Shown here: piece by piece, positions 59,098 through 64,000 of the stretch | Position numbering within the stretch: position 1 is the stretch's first letter | Layout: every line of letters starts with the position of its first letter | Assembly (NCBI GenBank): GCA_930367205.1 | Contig: OV884014.1 | Span: 116,443,768 to 116,507,767, forward strand | Source: Acanthosoma haemorrhoidale | Lineage: Eukaryota; Arthropoda; Insecta; Hemiptera; Acanthosomatidae | Direction: 5' to 3' | DNA length: 64,000 bases | Program-made: the position numbers and the translations under genes | Notes under the pieces: generated by a model | Told to the model about the DNA's origin: nothing | Seen by the model: the letters and a program-made list of their open reading frames with translations, nothing else | The model's database searches: none

Positions 59098-59668
59098 GCA
59101 TCCAATCCTTTCAATCAAAAGTCCTGAGACCAATAGTAAATGCCCCTTATTAGGTCAGCAACAAAACCCTTCATAACGATCTTAATATACCTTACATTCT
59201 TGAACTCATTCCTTCCAATTCCATAGTAACCTATCCAACCACCCTAATCCCCTAGCACAGTCATTGCACTGCACCACTCATCCCTATAATCCTCCTTCGA
59301 GACTGAAACGGCAGTGGCCTCGTGACCTGCTATAAATGCGTGACAGTGGGAGTCCTGGCAATGGCCAGTTTCTCCAATCATGTCCTGAGCGAGTGTGGTT
59401 CTCGCGCTCTCCGTCAGTATCCGCTGGCTAGTATCCGGCGACTTATCTGACGAGGAGCGTGGGGGACTTACCAGGACTCCGCTTTATCTTTCGCACGCGA
59501 GGGAGGCGGCAACTATGTGGATTTGAGAGCTCTCTGGGCTGTTTTTAAGTACTACATGAATGAGCGAGTGAATGAAAAATGTAAATATGATATGAATGAA
59601 AACATTTATTACACTTACTTATTGCCCAAAGAGGCACATTCTAATTGTATCATAATAAAATTGTAAAT
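59098..59668 (+). mobile_element. LINE family A, 5'-truncated copy
   Basis: Begins at the same CCAATCCTTTCAATCAAAAG point as the copy at 57.5-58.0 kb and covers the RT C-terminal coding remnant, the CTATAAATGCGTGACAGTGG stretch and the full 3' tail. Used here as the reference for the uninterrupted CATGT site of the solo LTR. Confidence 0.9.
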
Positions 59669-60584
59669 AAACCTTGATATCGTGGTGGGACACTTCCCAG
59701 TAATATGTTAAAAACACTTCATTCTCATTTACATTTTTGAACACTCGACAATAGCACACCAAATTGGTCAAATAGCTTTTGGGAGCGTTGTACCTGCCCA
59801 GTTACGAGTTATTGTCAAGAAAACAGGTTACATGGATGTGCCAATTGGCTTTCATAGGGATTACCGAAATAGCTTAGGCATACTGCGGCCTGACTCGGTA
59901 GCATTGTTAGAAAGCCACTTGGCATTCCCGCGGCCTTTGGCTCCCAATTGTCTGCGCTACGGGCTTGTCTCTTCTGACACTTTGATTGGTTTATACATAC
60001 ATATATATCACATTTCATAAAATGTTATATACAGTTATTTATCATTAATACTCACTTACACGTACTAACATAATATGTTAAATTTAATAGTTTATTTGTA
60101 ATTTTCTTTGATTCTTCTCAATTATTATAGTGATATTCAGAAGTAATAATTTATATATTTAAACTTTATAAAAAAAAGTACTGGATCGGTAGTAATTGGT
60201 GCGTGTAACTGTGTTGGACCCATTGTTTAATTGCCAAGGATTTTCTCTTTAGAAGATGACAAGAACAAACTAAGGCGTAGTAAAACCTATGTGCATAGCC
60301 GAAATTAAGCTAGAGAGGTAACCCTAGCGGCATCTTTTATAAACTTATTTTTATTTATATTACTTTAATAATAGTTTTTAATAACCCATTCTCATTAAAG
60401 TACTTAGTCGGATATCTTTATGTAAGAAATAATCATAATATGTGGATGATAAAAGGATGCCACCATAATTTCTTGCACTTTCTATGTGATAACCGCTGTG
60501 TAACCTTTATTTAATTGTTTTGTATAGTTAGTTGTGTGTATAGATATAGAAAAAGGACGTGAAATTTAATTATTTAGTGAGAAA
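59669..60584. other. Unassigned non-coding DNA
   Basis: Nothing recognised. Confidence 0.45.
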
Positions 60585-61070
60585 GCGATCTTAATATACC
60601 TTACATTCTCGAACTCATCCCTTCCAAGTTTAAGAAATTCTACAGTTACCTATCCAACCACCCTAATCCCCTAGCACAGTCATTGCACTGGTCCACTCAT
60701 CTCTATAATTCTCCTCGGAGACTGAAACGGCAGTGACCTTGTGACCTGCTATAAATGCGTGACGGTGGGAGTTCTAGAAATTGCCAGTTTCTTCAAACAT
60801 CGCCTGAGCGTCTGTGGTTCTCGCGCTCTCGGTCAGCCTCCGCTGGCTCCCAGTGACGCAGGTGGGGGACTTCCCAAGACTCCGCTTCCTCTTTCGCATG
60901 CTAGGGAGGTGACAACCATGTGTATTTGGGAGGTCTTTGGGCTGTTTGTAAGTACTGTATGAATGAGTGAGTGAATGAAAATTGTAAATATGGTATGAGT
61001 GAAAACATTTATCAAAATTACTTATTGCCCCACGAGGTAGAAAGTAATTTTATCATAATAAAGCTGATTA
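60585..61070 (+). mobile_element. LINE family A, 5'-truncated copy
   Basis: Starts at GATCTTAATATACCTTACAT and runs to TAATTTTATCATAATAAAGC. About 20 bp are deleted near the GACGCGGCTGACGGAGGAGC block relative to sisters. Confidence 0.88.
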
Positions 61071-63594
61071 TACATATATCCAATTATACATATACTCCCG
61101 AGCGAGATAAAGCGTTGAATTTACATAAGCGTGAATTCGACTTGAAGGAGGCGTAAATACGTTATTATAACAAATCGATGATATTTATTAGTTAATATTT
61201 ATTAATTAATATTAATATTATTATTGAGGGCTTATAAACATATATCAAGGGCTGATTTCCGTCCTGAAAGCGGCCCCTTAGGTCATCGTGATCACATCGT
61301 TCGATAGCCTATGCTATTTCGGTTTCCTAGCCATCTTTTCCTGTAAACTGTCCAGGTTTGAAAATAGCCTACCAAACAGTGCTCTTTGCATGAGGCTATA
61401 TTTCTGTCTCGTCCCCTCTGTTTCCTTGATTTAGTAGCCGTTCTTTAACTGTGTTAGTGTTTTTGTTTTTTGTATACACATTTGGTCTTTCCTTTTGATA
61501 GAGCATACTTAAAGGACCTTCTCATTATGAACTGTAGTTAAAAATATAAATCTATGCAATATATATATTTCAAATTATATACAAGTTTTATTTTTCAATT
61601 GCCCTCCTCAAGATCCAGCTGTCTGGAATATCTCTGTTGTAAGTAAAAGAGAGACAATGGGGAGGCTAAACGCTGAAGCTTTGAGATTTTGTGTGTGGGT
61701 GAAAGTAATGAAAAAACTAAAAGATGACTTGGCGCGAACAAAAGGCTCGCTGATGAAAAATTTATGAAAAAGACGAGAGTAGTAGAAGAGGAGGTTTCGC
61801 TGTAGAAATGGAAATTCATCAGAGTGAAAAACAATATTTAGACAGCTCACTTTTGACAGCTTATCTTTACAAACATCGGGATTGCCGATCGGGGGATGTA
61901 TTTATGTATAGAGCGTGTGTTTACATATTCCATATAAATATTATCTTTCTTCGGTCGTTGAACCTTCAGTTTATTCAGAATTATATTATTGCTGGTTTTG
62001 TTTGTTTGTACTCTTTGGCAGCCCATATGAGGGGGGAACTCGCTCTATTTTTATAAACGCGGTAAATATGCCCATTGTAGAAATTTGCCCAAGTTTGATG
62101 CATAGTAGAAGTGTCCATAAATGAACAATGTAAAAAAACATCAATGGAAAGTAGTCATTTTCTTTTTCAGTTATCTAGACCTACTCCGTTTGGCTATAAA
62201 TCAATTAAGCTGTTTATAGACAGAAGGTGTTTTATTTCATATTATAGTTGAGGAAACTTAGAAAGCAAAAACCTTTTTTTTAGAAGTTTTTTTGTTTACA
62301 ACGATGGATACGAGCCTAGCGGCGTCCTCAAACTAGACTCTTGAAAATGAATATTTATGAGAGGGGAAAAAAAAGTACTCAGAAGGAATTACTCAAGTAA
62401 CGATGAAAAATGAATTATTCATTATGTAAACCACTTGAAGTTCGTTTTAGTTTAGGTAGTGGGTACTCTCATTACGGGTAGAAACAACGTGTTCCCTTTT
62501 TCAGTTTTTTTTTTGTATATTTTTGGTTTTAGCAAAACTTTAAAGGTGTTAGATCTGTTATTGGGGCGAGTGATCTATCAGTTAGTCTAAACAGATGTTG
62601 GGCTGACAGGAAGTGTACTGAAGATTTACAGTGCTGTAGGGTAACGGTACTCAGTCGACAACTAGGGAACAACTCCCGGGTTTTTCCTTCTTCTTCATTC
62701 AGGAATCCGGATGGCTTATTTAACGCTCTGCCAGTACTGCTCGGGAACTACGTCCTGGATATCCCACGGGAAAAGTTTATTTGTTCCTTTGCTACAGGAA
62801 AGTACAGGACTGGGAAATCAGTGCGCAGGCCAACTATATGCTTTGGGGTAACTAAAGTACTATGCCACAAAGATTAGAAAATTGGAAGGAAAAGGAGGCC
62901 GAGAAAGGAGACAGCAAGTCTCAAGCTGTGTTGCAAAAATGTGTTTCAGCACTTCGTTTTTGTAATATGCTTTTCTGATCTAGACCTGATGGCATTTACG
63001 CTGGTGTGAACAGGGTCCTTTTCAAAGAGGTCTGACGTACAGCTTGATAATAAACACGGATTTGATAGCCCATGGCACATAGTTCGGAATCTTGACAGCT
63101 TTCAGAACGAGACAACATTAAAGTAGAGTAATTTATCAATTCCCATTGTTTTAATGACTGAAAGTTCTTTTCAGAATGAGAAAGGTCTTTTATAATAGTT
63201 CTAGACTATCGACTGAATCATAAATATGAGAAACTAATTTACTCGTTCGCTTTCATGCTGCTCGTCAATAACGAATTCCCACTTTCACGCTTAATTATCC
63301 GTAAATGCTAACCGTTTATATACCCTCTACGCTTCAGCTGTCTTTCCCAATACAGCGCTTACCCTTAAAGGGATTGAATAAAAAAGAGACAAAAAACGAA
63401 AAAAAACGGAAGACGGTTTTAGAAAGTAATGCGTGAACCTTCTATCGGTTGGTTTCTGTTCTTTCAACATTGATGTTTAAAAAATCTTTCATTCTATTTG
63501 AACTTTGAAATAGTTTGATAGTGTTCCAGGAGCAGGTCGTTCCAAACTTATTCTGCTACTAAGTAACTTTTAATTCAGTTCCTCTCCCTGTATC
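61071..63594. other. 2.5 kb without recognisable gene
   Basis: Frames of about 60-80 codons on both strands at 61595-62124 match nothing known. 62560-62900 is moderately GC-rich. No transposon ends seen. Confidence 0.45.
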
Positions 63595-64000
63595 CGTGAC
63601 AGTACGGTACTTTGGGTTCCATCTCGTCGAACGACCTGGAACCCACATAAGAAGCTAAAAAGACAACAACTAACCAGACGCTTTGGACAACTGTACGGAC
63701 TACTTAAAAGGACACCCCATCTCTTAATAGAAAATAAATTACTAATCTAGAAAGTTATACTTAAGCCAATATCCACATACGGAATAGAGCTATGGGTGAC
63801 AGCAATAAAGTCAAGCATTAAGCGTATCCAATCCTTTCAATCAAAAGTCCAGAGAACAATTGCAAATGCCCCTTATTATGTCAGCAACAAAACCCTTCAT
63901 AACGACCTTAATATACCCTACATTGTAGAACTCATCCCTTCCAAGTATATGAATTTCCATAGTAGCTTCTCCAACCACCCTAATCCCCTAGCACAGTCAT
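63595..64000 (+). mobile_element. LINE family A copy running off the window
   Basis: Begins at the reverse-transcriptase stretch YFGFHLVERP, then RRFGQLYGLLKRTPHLL, LKPISTYGIELWVTA, RIQSFQSKVQRTIANAPYY and VSNKTLHNDLNIPYIVELIP across frameshifts or stops. It continues past the right edge and has the longest RT thumb coding in the window. Confidence 0.9.

Noticed and set aside
1..64000. CRISPR array, operon, phage or bacterial defence system
   Set aside because: No regularly spaced direct repeats with unique spacers, no clustered intact genes, and the introns and transposons are those of an animal nuclear genome.

Overview
The window reads as AT-rich nuclear DNA of an insect, most likely hemipteran. 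Evidence: a rolling-stone family membrane protein, an intron-containing MADF-BESS regulator, insect-type Tc1/mariner, piggyBac, hAT, Jockey-like LINE and Ty3/gypsy remnants, no operons and long non-coding stretches. The order is an impression from the transposon families; no search could be run.

Only two host genes are convincing. (1) 25525-28018 (-): three exons with GT-AG junctions that join to a 705-nt CDS (234 aa + stop) with an N-terminal MADF domain and a C-terminal BESS motif; a CpG-rich promoter with a GCGCATGCGC palindrome lies upstream. (2) 48502-49305 (+): an intact single-exon 267-aa rolling-stone-like protein. Both are GC-rich against AT-rich surroundings.

Most of the rest is transposon sequence. 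LINE family A (Jockey-like) has ten 5'-truncated or broken copies (5.8-6.6, 7.2-7.5, 11.8-12.5, 22.7-24.0, 45.6-46.0, 50.8-51.3, 57.5-58.0, 59.1-59.7, 60.6-61.1 and 63.6-64.0 kb). LINE family B has four (12.8, 21.5, 35.8 and 55.5 kb). One Tc1/mariner-like family has four deletion derivatives (0, 14.5, 17.8 and 43.9 kb), and a second mariner lies at 0.85-1.63 kb. There is also a piggyBac-like element with TTAA duplications (37.6-38.8 kb), a hAT-type MITE (19.7-20.1 kb), a solo LTR inside a LINE (22.97-23.80 kb), a gypsy integrase fragment (47.1-48.0 kb), a five-copy dispersed repeat (18.9, 26.4, 30.1, 30.8 and 31.3 kb) and a tandem-repeat cluster (53.0-54.26 kb) containing a 245-bp trimeric higher-order repeat.

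The most interesting signal is in DNA that looks empty. On the + strand at 3671, 20894 and 37401 there are three pyrimidine-tract CAG|GTRAG junctions, each a 3' splice site fused directly to a 5' splice site. Each has a second GTRAGT donor 30-37 nt downstream. This is the architecture of recursive-splicing ratchet points (zero-length recursive exons). They lie about 17.2 and 16.5 kb apart on the same strand, and I found none on the other strand. I infer that much of the window is one very long + strand intron of a gene whose exons lie outside, with the MADF-BESS gene nested antisense inside it and possibly rolling stone nested as well.
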